Origin: Earliella scabrosa
Lineage: Eukaryota > Basidiomycota > Agaricomycetes > Polyporales > Polyporaceae
NCBI GenBank assembly: GCA_022605405.1
Contig: JABYQQ010000019.1
Coordinates: 186,001 to 250,000 of the forward strand
DNA length: 64,000 bases
Direction: 5' to 3'
Shown: positions 1-12,961 of the stretch, in pieces
Numbering within the stretch: position 1 is the first letter of the stretch
How the letters are laid out: the number at the start of each line of letters is the position of its first letter
The notes under the pieces: model-generated
The model's input: only the letters and a program-made list of their open reading frames with translations
Told to the model about the DNA's origin: nothing
The model's database searches: none
Translations under genes and position numbers: made by a program

Positions 1-1129
1 TGGTCAGGCAGGATAGTAGAGCTACGATTGCCAATTTGTAGCGGAGCCCTCCGAACCATTATCCGCTTTATCTGGTCGTTGCATCACCTGCAAAATCTGT
101 GGCTTTGGTGGTATGGATATGAGGAATCAAGTCGCTTGATTACTAAGTGGCGGCCAGACGTCCAGGCTGGTAAATGCCATAGCTTACGATCTCTCAAGTT
201 GGAGGTGCGAAATATCGTATTTCACGCATCTGTGGCGCGCATATACTGAAGTTCTATCCTAGGGTGGGGAATGTGCCCTGGTTCTCTGGCCAGTGTCCGC
301 GTTCGGCTGCTCTGTCAGGAGTTTGGAACTGGACGTTACGGAAGGGGTCTCAGGTATGATTTCCTCTGCCCTGAACATGACTACACCTCTGATCGGCACC
401 AAGGGAACACTTTGCAGTGCATCGAAACCTTCTGCGGGCTCGAACATCTAAAGGTTACCTGCCGGTTGGACGATCCACCTGCCGACCCTGGCATCAGCGC
501 CGCATCTGCATCGAGCGCGCGCACGGGTACACTGCGATCCGTTCTGGGGAGCGTCAACTCGGGTTCGGCCTTGCTATCTCTAGAAGTTACCGTGTGGCCC
601 TCCAAGTCCGAAGACCATTACTCTTATGGTGTCGACCGCACAGGCCTTCTGGACCTACTCCTCGGGGACGAGATGCGGGCCAGCCTGTCTCGGTTCCCGG
701 AGCTGCGCCGGCTCCACTTCGACCTCATAGATAACGACAGGGAGTACGATGCTGGGTGGTGGACGGCGGAGATGGTGCGCCGGCTCCCTGACAGCTGTCA
801 CGCCGCTGTCCCTGTCCAAGTGGATGTGAACCCATATGGTGCGTCATGCGGCCCTGTCCAATCTGTGACGACGATTGCTCATGCATCTCATGCTATTCTT
901 AGAGAGGCACCTGTGGCATACGTGGAAGGGGTTCGACGCAGCCGAACAAGCAGCCAAGCAAGCAGCCGAGGAAGCAGCCCGCCTGGAAGCACTGTATGAA
1001 GACGAGGCGCTCCTGGCGGATGTGGTCCGCATGCTGGATGGAGACTGCACGATCTATAGACCAGAGCAGGAGCAGGGTGTATCCGGCGCCGAGCAACCCG
1101 CCCGGGAAGGGGATGCAGCGGACGTGTAG
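1..1129 (+). pseudogene. F-box-like protein, copy A (5' truncated by window, frameshifted)
   Basis: This is the 3' two thirds of an F-box/leucine-rich-type gene whose start lies left of the window; it aligns with copy C from about 29592 on. The first segment (1-249) ends at a TGA that copies B and C share. A 65-nt intron (198-262, GTTGGA..CCTAG) and a 64-nt intron (354-417, GTATGA..TTGCAG) would remove that stop and join the segments in frame. Downstream coding matches copy C up to about 875, where an extra T (ACGATT versus ACGAT) shifts the frame. The acidic tail (EALYEDEALLADVVRML) continues in the next frame to a stop at 1129. F-box proteins usually recruit substrates to SCF ubiquitin ligases, but no partner can be read here. 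I call it a probable pseudogene because of the frameshift. Confidence 0.6.
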
Positions 1130-4018
1130 GGAGAGCGGTCGAGGATGGAGCGAGCACGATCATCGAGGTCTCCCCCGCAAGCATCTGCCCGCGCGAACCC
1201 CCCGGCCTCAAGCTCAAGTACCGTCTCACACAGAAGCTGGACCGATGGCAAAGCTTCCCAATAGCCTGGAGGTTGCGTGGCTGGAGATCGGCGAGGCGAA
1301 CGAGAGACACCAAGTGGCTTTCCGCGAGAAGAGGCCAGCGGCCCGCGCGCTGCTCGTGCTTGACCATAAACCTCGCGTGGAACCAGGCCTAGGTGCGCGC
1401 TTCGCCGGTCAATGAAGGTGCCATAGGAAGGGGTCGCGATCATCACACCACCGCCGAGCTGGACGAGCCGCGGTCACGCTGTTGAAGCTTCGAAGGATGT
1501 TCGTCGGATGCAGGCGGCGTACTCAGTCAAGTTCGAGAGTACGTGCGTGTATCTGCTGGCACCCGGTTCCCCATCCTCACTCCACCGAAACCCCGAAGCC
1601 TCTCTTTCCCGGCATCCGAGCACGCACGCGCACCGGCGCTGGCCCGCACATCTCGTCGTCTCGACGACAAGCTACAACCCCCATACACCCCATCAACGTA
1701 GACCAAGGCAATCTCATTTCCAAGCACACTCCATGCACACCGACAGGACACGACGACGAGATCTCATCGGCTGACACGGCGGGGGCCCCGCCGTTACACA
1801 CCGCACCATCGCGCAGCTCGTCGCGCCGCAACGATGAGGACGTAGAACGACATCAGGGAGGAGACCTAGGGAGCATCCAGGAGGCAAACGCTCATCGCAC
1901 TCACGCAAACATTGGTATACGGTACTATATGTTACATATGCAGAACTTCAGAGTAGGATAGCTACATACGGACGCGAATCTGACCACTTTTCATACCCAC
2001 GGAATATTCGGAAGAGCTTCGGCGTTCGTCACCGCTACACCACAGAGGGCTCGCGAACGGTGAGATTATGGTCAACGAGATCAAGAGCACCAGAGGCCGC
2101 CTCCTCAGGTGCACTCTGTACCCATTCGCGCTTTCGCACTTAGCGTCTCCTTGCGCATATACACCGGTAGTCGCGCGGCGGCATTGTCCGATTGGACAGG
2201 GAACACCTCGTCCGCACCAACGTCGATGGGGTGTTCGACTTGGAGCTGCCGTTCAGAGTTGACTTGTACTTCTTCGCAGTGAGCACCGAGCTACAAGAGG
2301 TTGAGCCGGGGCGTCCACGTTGAGACAGGGTCGACAGAGAACGCTGCACGGGGACAGCGGCATGCAAAGACATGGTGCCGTCTATGCTCCTGACGGACGT
2401 GATCTGCGGCTATCTTGCGTGAGAGTGTGGTGCCGGAACCGGCCAGCATATTGGTGGCTGGTCATGAGGTGAAAGCGGCGGCAGTCGAGCAATGACATTC
2501 GCATGCGATGCCACCCCGGATCGGGACCCCAACCTCTCAGCGAGGCAAGAGTCGTCCTAGAAACCTTGCGAGGTGGCGGGGAAGAACATATGCTCCAGAG
2601 TCCACGCGCCGCTCAGCGCAGAACGTAAGGGGAGACGAGGCTGTGACGACGGATGCGTCGCTCGAAGTAGAAGGCTGTGATGTAGCTGCAGAAATCGCGA
2701 GGGTCAGAAACGCAGAGTACGACTGCGAAGAACGGACGCGACACCTACGTAGAGATCAAAGTCGCCGAGACAGCACCGACCGGCAGCGTTCCGAGTCCTG
2801 TGCTCGCACCGATCGTGCAGGTCCTTGGTGGCCGACTCGCAGCGCGGAATCTTGACGGCGTACCGCCCACAGGCGCAAGATGTTTGACACGGACGAATGG
2901 GAGGCGCGGATGTACGTGGAGGCCGCCATCCAGCTGCAGAGCCTAGCAGGAAGGTCATGAACGTCCGCAACCGCCGCGAAGATAGGATGATGAACAGGAC
3001 AGCTAGTAACGTGTGACGGCCGATGGCCAACACCATGCCGAGGGCGAGCGAAGCCAAATCGTTCGTTGCCGCATGAAGGGCGAGCGCATCTGGAAGAACA
3101 AGTCATCAGCCCATGCAAGTATCGCGTACAGTCATACTACCTACCATCGGTATCACTATTGTCGAGGATTGCAGCAGCGGCCATCCGAGCATCTGTCTGT
3201 CGGACATCGGACGAGGACGAATGCGCACATGTGGGGTCTTGCTCCGTGCCGGTTCCCTGTTGGAGGAGGTTTGAGGATCGAGTCGGCGCCGACAGCTCTG
3301 CGTCCGTCTGCTGTTTTCTCGTCGACCCGCAAAGGATGATAGCTCTTGGGTGATACGGCAACGAGGAGCGAGCACTCGACGTCGTACTGCGCTTGCTTCA
3401 GACCCTCGGACCGGGAATCCAACATTGCCGTAAGTGCGGATGCCTGCGGGAGTCGGATGACTTGGGTTTCGTCGTCCTCTGGTGACTGTGTCGCTCGCTT
3501 CAATGGTAAAGGTCCGCCAGGGTCGCAGGGGATGTCCTCGGAGACGATGGTGCTCGAAGGCGATCGCGCGGAGCGGCTACGGAAGTACTCGTATGATGAG
3601 ATACCGGATGTGGTGGGTGCACGCGGCGATGAGCGACTTGACATACTTGAGAGTGGATGACCCGGCGCATCGACTCGGATCCGTAGTGAAGAGCCCACCG
3701 AGGGGTGGCGGTAAGGTCCAGTTTCCCAGCGCACGAGCCAGCAGACGAGCCCGTAGTCTTGCAGACGGTCGACCGGAGGCATGATGGGCGGGAGGAGAAA
3801 CCTGAGGACGCTTCATTTCCTGCGGGTGAGTGTGCATGCACTATACGTAGCCGTATTTGCGAGCTGAGACCCTTCGACTGATACTGATTATTCGGAAATT
3901 GGAACCGTCGAAGTCCAGTTAGCATTGCGCATCGGGTCAGTGCACGAATAGCAGACGGTGTGCACACGGGTGCAGCGACGTACATCTGGGTATCGGGCAC
4001 CGCAAGCTGATGTCTATC
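1130..4018. repeat. Segmental duplication, unit 1 (paralogous to 30702-33594)
   Basis: This stretch aligns almost collinearly with 30702-33594 (offset near 29.5 kb). Shared landmarks include the block at 1482-1960 / 31049-31500, the segment around TCTATGCTCCTGACGGAC (2380 / 31973) and a nearly identical stretch at 2508-3780 / 32101-33370. The second copy has about 40 nt near 33474 that are missing around 3930. Many overlapping ORFs occur on both strands, but none keeps a protein-like frame between the two copies, so I call no gene. A third, more diverged copy is recognisable at about 23.9-25.8 kb. Confidence 0.7.
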
Positions 4019-6450
4019 TGTGGATGACAGTCAGCTGGGCGTCGACGACAAGCGAAAGCAAACTCAACATAGGATCATCAGTACTTACATCGTCAGCATT
4101 TGAGAGATTGCTGAGATCCGTTCAACCACGCATCGTCGGCGGTGAAGCACCCGAACTTCTGAGTCCTGGTGTCAAGATGATGCCCGTGAAGACCGTAAGT
4201 GCGTCAGACTGACTGGCATATGCCACAGACCGGGTCGAGCGTGCTGAATCGCCCTCCTTAACTTTATGGTGAGAGCAGAGGAGCTGACCTTGAAGAGGTG
4301 CGTGCGTGGTGGATGGTGCGTTTGGACGAATGCGAGTAGGAGGTACGCGGGATGCGTCGCACGTCGCTCGGGCTCTGAGATCTGAACGCCCTGGTTTGAG
4401 ATCAGTGGTCGTGAGCGAGGATGTGGAGCTGCAGAACAGAGGCACCAGATTGACGTACCTGTACGGGACGGATGCAGCCACTCGCTTGCGTGAACCAAAC
4501 TCGAATCGATGTCGGTGCTCATTGGCCTGACGTGCGTATGGGTTGAAGAGTAGCATTCGGAAGACGAGAGATTCACGGTCTCCCGCGTCCACAGGCGATT
4601 GGATCAGGGAGCAGGGAGTTTGAACGCGATTCAAGCAAAGGTAGGGAGAGGCGCGAGGGCGCAGTTTCATACGGCACCACGACGTCACCTGAGGCTGATA
4701 TGGGGTGGGAGTTGGAAGCTTCGCGATAGACGTCCTGCGCGAGATGTGTTGGCGAGACCCTTGCGTTTCAGATGTCATCAACCTGCACGTGCGGAGTCAA
4801 GTTGTCTGAGCCCTTGCTGCCCATCGGCACGAGGAAAAGCTCTTGAGGACATTGCAGCCTAAGCGGTCGAGCATCCGAAGGCGTCAGTCGAGCCTCTTCA
4901 CGAACCTCGGTCTGGAGGACGCCAATCGTGAATAGTAAGTCTGACACTGTAGTCCCGCCCGCTCGAAGAGACGCGGTTCCAGCTCGGTGGAGGGTAGCAC
5001 CGCCTTTGAGTCAGTCTTCGCGGGCCAGAGCGGACGAGCGCTATCGGGTCGACGGGTGTCGAAGGCGAGTTCAGCAGGGGATGGTGGATGAAACCAAGGG
5101 TGCGTCGCCATACTTTATTGAGTTGGCGCCACACCTGGTCTGGTCCGAAGCCTCGGAGTCGAGGTCCGTCCTGTCGTAGGTTGACGTGCCGCTCAGACTC
5201 GACGTGGCATTGCGCACATCGGTATTAGGTAGTATTCACCTGATCCCGCTGGACAGGCTGTTGCTTGGGTGAGCACGGACCTTAGTGACAGCTGACTCAA
5301 GCCGACAGTCTCCTTCTCGCGACTGATCTCGGAATCCAAGGTTGGACAGTGATGGAGCCTGCACATGATGGGAAGCGTGGCTTTGCATGATGCTAGATCG
5401 CAGGCGAGCAGAGGCGCATAGTGCGGAGCAGCTCGACTACAGTCATCGCGCGTAGAAGCTTGAATGGGTGGGTGTGCCTCTGCGACGGCTTCAGAATAAA
5501 GGGTAGAAGGAGTCGCGGAGAACCGGGACCGCGGATATTGCCTGAGGGATGCGATCGAGGCAGTATCTCGTTAGACCGCACCACTCACAGCGCCGCCATA
5601 ATGACTCACGCAAGGATTGAGGAGCGTTGCCCTGCAGGTCTGGAGATGCGACAATTTGCCTCAACGTACGGTCGTTAAAGCACGAGAGCGACGCCTCCGG
5701 ACTTAAACAGGACTTGCGAGGGGTCATGCTGTAGCATGGGATGAGAGCGTCGCTGAAACATCGAAGGAATAGTGAGTCAACAACCATGCTGTGCATCAAT
5801 GTGCGACAACTTACTTTGACATTCCCTGTTGTCGCAGAGCGCACGCGGGTGCTGGACGGCTGAGCATTTGGCGTCGCCACACTTGAGACACGTCACGGTC
5901 TCTCGCTCGGAGGCGCAATTGCCGGACCTCTCGTCATCGTCGGTAGAAGCGCAATGACCCTGTATGTCCGCGTCGAGCCGGAGAATTGACAGTCCATGGG
6001 TGGAACCCGCTGCAGCAGCCGCATAGCAGACGCGTCATGTCCGGGTCATTGTCTGAAAACCAGTCGAGAGGCTCCAGCGCGGCCAACTGTTGCAAGAGCT
6101 TCAGTAGCCTCCGACCATCAAGCTTCAAGCTTGACGTTCCCGCGTTCTTGCTGCTCCTTCACTGAGCCGCAGAAAACGCGGCGCCTGTGGTACGGCATAC
6201 TTATGTCCGACCGAGATCAACTGGTCCACGTTCCAGTCATTGTTGTCATACGATACGGTGTAGTGCAACTTACTGCTGTGCAACGGACCTGGAAATCTCG
6301 ACGCAGGCTGAGTGACTGAGCGTTGGAGGTGGAAGGCTCCAACTTGTTGGACACGTCGGCGGCCCTCATCTGGCAGTACGCTCCGGTTCTAAACTCGAGA
6401 GACCTTGAGTCTGCAGATAGTTCCAGAAGGCGATTGACGGTCTGACCTAC
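4019..6450 (-). other. No intact gene; minus-strand intron-like signals suggest a decayed gene
   Basis: No convincing complete gene is visible. Read on the minus strand, there are several good fungal splice-like pairs. The clearest is GTAAGT..TTTCAG at complement 5753-5814 (62 nt); another is GTAAGT..CCCAG beginning at complement 4087. Between them are short protein-like stretches, for example complement 5491-5752 and 5934-6128, but frames do not join into one protein. The most economical reading is a decayed multi-exon gene of unknown identity. A remnant around 4841-4872 matches 33682-33714, so the second unit has lost roughly 0.8 kb here. Confidence 0.35.
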
Positions 6451-9400
6451 TGTGTATGTGCCGGCTCAGGATGCGCGAGGGCGAAGATGAGCCGAAGGAC
6501 ACGAACTCGAAGCAGTCGCGTCGCGCTACGTCACATGGTGACCGGAGTTCTCCGAGTCACAGCTCCTGGCGCCAGCGAGGGGCCGGTCGAAACGCTGCCG
6601 CAGTCCCGACCGCAACTGCACGCACCAGGAGCAACACCTTCGTACATGACTAGGGCCACAGACCACAACAAGGAGGATCTCCTCTGACATGTACGCTCAG
6701 CGGATGCGGCTGTCCTGTCTGCCGACTCTTCCGGACCCTCGCCTCTGTCTCCCCAGCTGAACCGGTTCGCAAGGCCCTCCGATACGACACCTGCGTATTG
6801 CTCTGCCTTCCTTCTTCTCCTCTGAGCCCGCGCTATTATCATGCTCTCCCAGCAGAAATCCTCCCGATCTGCCCACATTCGCAAGTACCCACCCCGGAGC
6901 TGACGTCAGGAGATACCTGCTCCGAGTACTACCCGGTATCCGTAGTATGTCGCTCAGGCCTATCCACCCGCCGTGTTCAGGGAGCCCTAGCTCTCTGCAC
7001 GTGTTGGCACCGTCCTGGTGAGTACTTTTTTCGTCGTTCTCCCTCGTTGTCATCGCACCGCACCCGATTCATTGCCTTGCCCATCTCTTCCTTTCGCGTG
7101 AGCGTGGTTCTAGATCCCTGAGCTCATCGTACATCCTCAGAAGGTCAGCCTGCAGCCGACCTTCGTATCAAGGCATTAGAACGAGCGCAAATATCCTGGA
7201 CACGCAACACCATGCCCATCGTGAGCTCCCACATCCGGCTCGCGCCACGGTATACTCTGACTCTGCATCCCTAGACGAGTTCTTCAGACTTATGTCTTGC
7301 ATGCGCTCTGTCCTGGTCCAGGAACATCGTACCTCTCATCCCTCTTGACGGACACCTCGCGCCGCTCCCATCTTGTTCACCGGGTGGTCAGCGATTCCAC
7401 GCGCATGTCCCCGGATCGGCTCTTCTCAGCCACGGATGCTCGACTGCTTCTAATCATGCACGACCCCTTGTTGACTCGCTATCATCGGCGAAGGCGGAGG
7501 AATATGTCAGAGGTCGGTGCACAGGACTAGAGGTGGCAGGGAGAGTTCAGGATTCGTCGGACTGGGCAAGGAGGCGCTGCAGGTACGTGTTCATGTTTAT
7601 TAATGGGCCATTGTTCGTTCTTGAGCTTGCCTCCTAGTTCTCTTACCCACTTCGTGCGTTGCTCGTCGCTCGTCAAGTGAGGCCTAAATCCCGCATCAGC
7701 TCGGCACTTGCTGTGCGAGCGACTCGGCCCAGTCAAACTCGATCTTCAATGCTCTCGATCTCCCATATGGTACGTCCATCGCCTCTATGCGGCTGGTCTT
7801 CGCCCTCAAGAACTACGACTGGCAGTTGATTGTACGCACGGTCGTCCAGTCGGTCGCTATCCGTATTCCTCCCACCCGATGCCATACGGCGCTACCCGCC
7901 GCCCTCCCGCTGATGCCACCCCTGTCTCTCCATCGCTGCGTAATCGCTGTGCACACACGTCTCGTCGAACACGTGGGGCTACGCAGGTCCCGGCGGGCAC
8001 TCTCAATGAACAGGCTAGCCAGCCTTTCCATCCCCCACGCAATCTCGATTTCACGATACACACTCCCTCCTGCCTCAGGATCTCCGTTTGTTCTCAGACC
8101 GCTCGACCCTCCGCGCGTCTGTCTCTTATTGCCATCTGGTCGAGTCCTCCGCCGCACGTCCGTGCGAGCCGTGAACTCCGTAGGTCCCAGGACGCGTCAT
8201 ATCCCACTCCTCGGTACCACATTTGGGCGCACTACGCCTTCCACGTCCGTCCACATCCTTCCTCGCTGTCCCGGCTGCCCAGCTGCTCTTCGGCTCGACT
8301 TCTACCCTGCGCCTGCCGTTCGCGTCGTACGCGATCAATCGTCTTCATCTCCTCGTCCTGCACCCGGACATGGGCGCCCCCGGGAAGCAGTGACGTCCGG
8401 TGATGTGCCATACTGCACGTTCTGGGACGGCGCGCCATTCGCTCCTCACAAGACACCCTGTTCCGTCCGCAGCCGGAGACGCCCGCGGCTTGAAGCACCT
8501 CAGGAAGACATCGCGTCCTCTGTTCGGAGATTAGGCTACGACGAGCAGCATGAGCGCATCGTACGGAACCCAATCCTGCCTGGTTGCGCCTTGCAGGGTC
8601 CGTCTGCTCGCGAGATCGTGCCTCGAGGCCCTGAGCCACCGCTTCCATCGCTTCCTGGGTTTGTCCGCTACTCGAGAAGCTCTCCGGAATACCACCAAGC
8701 TGTCGGCTGACCCGTCTATCGCGAGCGGCATGATTACGGCCTTGCCCTGTCTGTATGTTGCCAGTGATGTCTCCTAGGCTGCGCTCTTGCTACGCATGCT
8801 CAAACTCTCTCGATCGTCAACACAGGCGAATCGTATCACGCCCAGAACAAGGGTACACCTCGTCCTCACCCAGCCCCGCCACAGCAGCTGGCCGCTCCGT
8901 CCACATCTCCGTGTCCAGCCGCATCTCTTCCGCCGTCAAAGTATTGCTCCCACTCCAGTCCTCCGCCGCATGCATGACGCCCATCCCCTCATGCTGCCCA
9001 CACCGTCCACAGAACGAGTGGAGCGCATCCGGCAGGCCTGCCTGCCCCATGCGCTCCCTCTGCACCTGCACGCCACACATACCTAGGTCGTAGGCTCGAC
9101 CTCGCGTTCTCCATGTCCATATCAGCATCGGCACTGGCGTTACGGCGCCGCTGAAGGAGTGCAGTATCACACGCGTGCATTCTGGGCGCGCTGTTGTACG
9201 CAATCGCATGCGACTGCGTGGTGGCGCGTGACGGCTCAGCGGGAGCTTGGAGACATGGGATGCGAGTATCGAGCACGTAGTGCTATTAGGCACTGTGTAC
9301 AAGGTTTCCGACTACGGAATGCGCGCCGAGTCGTCCTGCCTGCTGGAAACGCGCTTCTCGCCTATCTTCCTCCCGACAAACATCATCACTGCGGTCTACC

Positions 9401-11160
9401 GTGACTCGTGCTCTTCATGTTCAAGCCGCCGAACGTCTCCACGCAGCATCCCGTCCCCGGGATCCCCTATCTTATCCAACCTTATACAGAAGCTCCAAAG
9501 TCAGGCCTCTTTCTGCGTCTTACATCCCCCAGGTTGAGGTTTGATAGCGCAGTAAGTGGCGTATTCTCGATGAACACTGGTTGCCGTGGCTAACAAGATG
9601 GGTCTCTTCCATCAGGTCGTCCGCGTGTTTGACGTCGTCTACGGTGCATATCAATCACTGCTACACTACGCATCCGGCATATCAAGGTGCTCGTCCTCGA
9701 GTGGATTAACAGTGTTGAGCACCCTCGCAAACCTCTCCGGCACTTCTCCAGTTGGACTTCTCGGATGTCCTGCTTTACGGCGCATGCGCCGTCCGATCTC
9801 TCTTCAACACATGCGGCAGCATCGTATCGTATGGCCAGTGTTCATGCAGCTGCCTGTCTCGCTGTCCATCGCCCATCTCCCCCAAGGACGATGTTCATGG
9901 CGTGGAAGCCCGACGCTCACGTCCTCTTTAGCATTCGAGTTCCGATGTATCAGGTCCGTCGTGATCGCAATATTAGCGCCCTTGTGAACGAAGCCCAAGT
10001 GCATCGTTGTGACCTGTGGTCATGGCCTGAGACGTAACTTGACGCCGTCGTACTCCACAATGTTGAACCTGTATCTCCTCTCCCTCTCGTCGAACCCGCG
10101 CTCGGAACTGCGGTGGAAGACCCTCCAGACTTGGACTAGTGCATGCTCCGGCCGCAACGAGCATAACCCTCGCCTAAAGGCCGAACCTATCGAGCTGTGC
10201 ACACCGCTCGTGTGGTCCAACGACATGTAGAGTCCCTTTTCCTCTCCGTAGGTTTCTGACCGCAGGTATCGCACACTGCCCAATGCCGACCCGCGCTCGC
10301 CACATGCGCAAGAGTCATGCAGCTCAATGCCTCGATTGGCAAGTTCGTAGAAGTACGTCTCGTCTCGGACGACCATACACAGACTCCTCAACCATCAGGA
10401 TCGCGTTCGTTCATCAGAGACATTCACGTCGCCTAAGCTGCAGTACTGATGCTTCGAATTCCTCGCAACTGTATCTGGTCTGGTCCCTCGGGAATGAGTT
10501 GTGAGCGCATCATCATTGCGGCCTGAGCGATGCACTCGGTGGCGTTCGACTTGCACCGTACTACCTGCGTTCGCTCACCGCCTCATCAATCAGACGGCGG
10601 TCTCGGACTCAGGCGCAGCGGTGGAGGACTCTTGGTGCGCGCACGAGTCACGAAGAAATCCTATCGAGCCGCGCACAACGTCCGTGTGGCGTCTCCTCTG
10701 AGAGACTCACGACCGTCAATCGCGTGTGGATATGCTCTCCACTACGCGTATCTGTCTATCTACGGCGATAAGTGTTCTCTACACAGGAGCATCGCAATAC
10801 TAGGACGTTCAAAGACATCCAAGCTCAAGCTCTTGTCGGTCAGGAGATTGGGCGGAGGAGCTTGTCGAGCTGGGCGAGATATGCATTCCTGTTAGAAGTC
10901 TCTTTTACCGCCACGTGCAGCTGCGTTTTTAGGACACGAATGGACAAGATTCATTCCGCAGAAGCTGGTGAGTGGTTGGTGGCGGCGCGGCATGGCGCAG
11001 TTAATTGATCTCAACATACTAGTGGTATTCCGAGTTCATTTGCCTGCTGGTCCACCGTCACTCATATGGCACACTGTCAGAGACATGGTCCATTATGCAA
11101 GCGGTGTGTCACTAGCTGGATCCTTGGTTTAATGGCAGCCTCACAGACCGGCGACAATAT
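6451..11160. other. Long spacer without recognisable gene, repeated in diverged form
   Basis: About 4.7 kb with moderately high GC and no gene I recognise. Short landmarks recur in the same order before the other F-box copies. One is CGCTACGTCAC near 6527 (compare 26070 and 34420). The other is AGGAGCAT near 10785 (compare 28670 and 39290). This shows the spacer belongs to a repeated F-box-plus-spacer unit. The longest ORF (7787-8710, plus) is arginine/proline/serine-rich, lacks domain motifs and is not conserved in the paralogous spacers, so I do not call it coding. Confidence 0.45.
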
Positions 11161-11430
11161 CCCGGAGGTGCGGAAGATTCAAGGCTGTTGCGGTGTACCT
11201 GCCGCATGTCAAGTGCGGTGGAACAGCGGCACTGCGCACCGCTCATCGATCGTCTTTCACCCTTCGGACTCCTGCTGGGAAGCTTAATCAGAGCGCGAAC
11301 ACTGACCGGCGTCCTAGGGTCTATTGATTATATACATATCCCCCATGAGCCTCAGGCCATCCGCAGCATTCGTCCCTTCGTCCATCCCCTCCGCTCACTC
11401 ACCTCTCGCGTATTCGATCTACTCGCCGAC
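11161..11430 (+). promoter_or_regulatory. Conserved 5' flank and probable promoter of F-box copy B
   Basis: About 250 bp here are shared with 28965-29192 and 39690-39934, directly upstream of the same start codon in copies C and D. A TATA-like ATTATATAC lies at 11328-11336, about 100 bp before the ATG; copy D keeps it, while copy C has a weakened GATCATGTAC. An in-frame open extension upstream of the ATG exists in the copies, but it begins at different places and looks like untranslated leader. Confidence 0.45.
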
Positions 11431-12961
11431 ATGAACAACAGTCGCCTACCCATCGAGATTTGCGAGCACATCATCGACTCCTGCCGCGAACCTCAGGACG
11501 AGTACTGGTATAGACGAATATGGTATCACCCCTGGTGCCAGACCGCCCTCGTCTGTTCGGCCTGGCTCCCTCGCAGCCGGATGAACCTCCTCTACGAAGT
11601 CTTCCTCCGGGATGCGTCCGGCGTCGACCTCCTTCTGCGGACGCTCCAGGAGGCGCCGCACTTTGCGGACATGGTACTTAGATTGGGCGTTGATACTTAC
11701 AGTAACAGCTATCAGCCACTTGCTCAGATGCCGCTTGTGCTGCTGTTGAAGAACTGTGTATCACTCCGTCTGTACGGCACCAACTGGGCTGTGATGTATC
11801 CGTCCCGACATGCTGATAGGTTCCTCCGTCCCTGGTCAGGCAGGATAGTAGACCTACGATTGAACTTTTGTAGCAGAGCCCTCCGAACCATTATCCGCTT
11901 TATCTGGTCATTGCATCACCTGCAAAATCTGTGGCTTTGGTGGTATGAAAATATGGGATCAAGTCGCTTGATTACTAAGTGGCGGCCAGACGTCCAGGCT
12001 GGCAAATGCCATAGCTTACGATCTCTCAAGTTTGAGGTGCGAAATATCGTATTTCACGCATCTGTGGCGCGCATATACTGAAGTTCTATCCTAGGATGCG
12101 GAGTGTGCCCTGGTTCTCTGGCCAGTGTCCGTATTCGGTTGCTCTGTCACGAATTTGGCACTGGACGTTAGGGAAGGGGTCTCAGGTATGATTGTCTCTG
12201 CCGTATCCATCACTACACCTCTGATCGGCACCAAGGGAACACTTTGCAGTGCATCAAAACCTTCTGCCGGCTCGAACGTCTAAAGGTTACCTGCCTGTTG
12301 GACCATCCACCTGCCGACCCTGGCATCAGCGCCGGATCTGCATCGAGCGCGCGCACGCGTACATTGCGATCCGTTCTGGGGAGCGTGCACTCGGGTTCGG
12401 CCTTGCTATCTCTCACAGTTGACGTGCAGTCCCGTTTTCAGGGATACGATCGTGGCCGGTCTTATGGGGTCGACCGCACGGCCTTTGCGGACCTCCTCCT
12501 CGCGGACAAGATGCTGGCCAGCCTGTCTCGGTTCCCGGAGCTGCGCCAGCTCCACTTCACCCTCAAGGAGCACGACAGGGAGCACGACGCCCAGTGGTGG
12601 ACGGCGGAGATGGTGCGCCGGCTCCCTGACAGCTGTCACGCCGCTGTCTCTGTCAAATTGGATCTTGACGAATATTGTGCGTCATGCGGCCCTGTCCGAT
12701 CTGTGGCAACGATTGCTCAGACACGCCATGCTATTGTTAGACGGCCAACTGTGGTATACATGGGAGGAGCTCCACGAAACAGAGCTATACGAAGCGTACG
12801 AATTGTCCGAAGAAGGCGGGTTGCGCCTAGGAAAGTTCCCAGTCCCTCGGCTAGTTGACATAAGCGGCTTCCTGGTCCTCTGCCGTCGCCAAGCGGCCTG
12901 GCCGGACGGCAGCGGAGGACCCCCGAGCTCGCTTGTGGGCGCGTCAGCTCTCGCCCGATGA
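11431..12961 (+). pseudogene. F-box-like protein, copy B (frameshifted)
   Basis: The start is the ATG followed by NNSRLPIEICEHIID, an F-box-like N-terminus (residues about 5-45, with TALVCSAWLPRSR closing the motif). Leucine-rich, repeat-like segments follow. Predicted introns are 12030-12094 (65 nt) and 12186-12249 (64 nt), which bypass the TGA at 12079. The C-terminal part (SGSALLSL, FPELRQLHF, WWTAEMVRRLPDSCH) matches copies A and C. An extra T near 12714, shared with copy A, shifts the frame, and the tail after about 12810 is unrelated to copies A and C. The probable family role is substrate recognition in an SCF ubiquitin ligase. Expression and function are doubtful because of the frameshift and replaced tail. 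Confidence 0.6.

Noticed and set aside
7787..8710. Longest ORF (307 codons) in the first spacer
   Set aside because: Arg/Pro/Ser-rich, no motif, other frames also open, and the frame is not kept in the paralogous spacers.
11188..11430. N-terminal extension of F-box copy B upstream of MNNSRLP
   Set aside because: It starts at unlike points in each copy and includes the TATA-like region; leader sequence is more likely.
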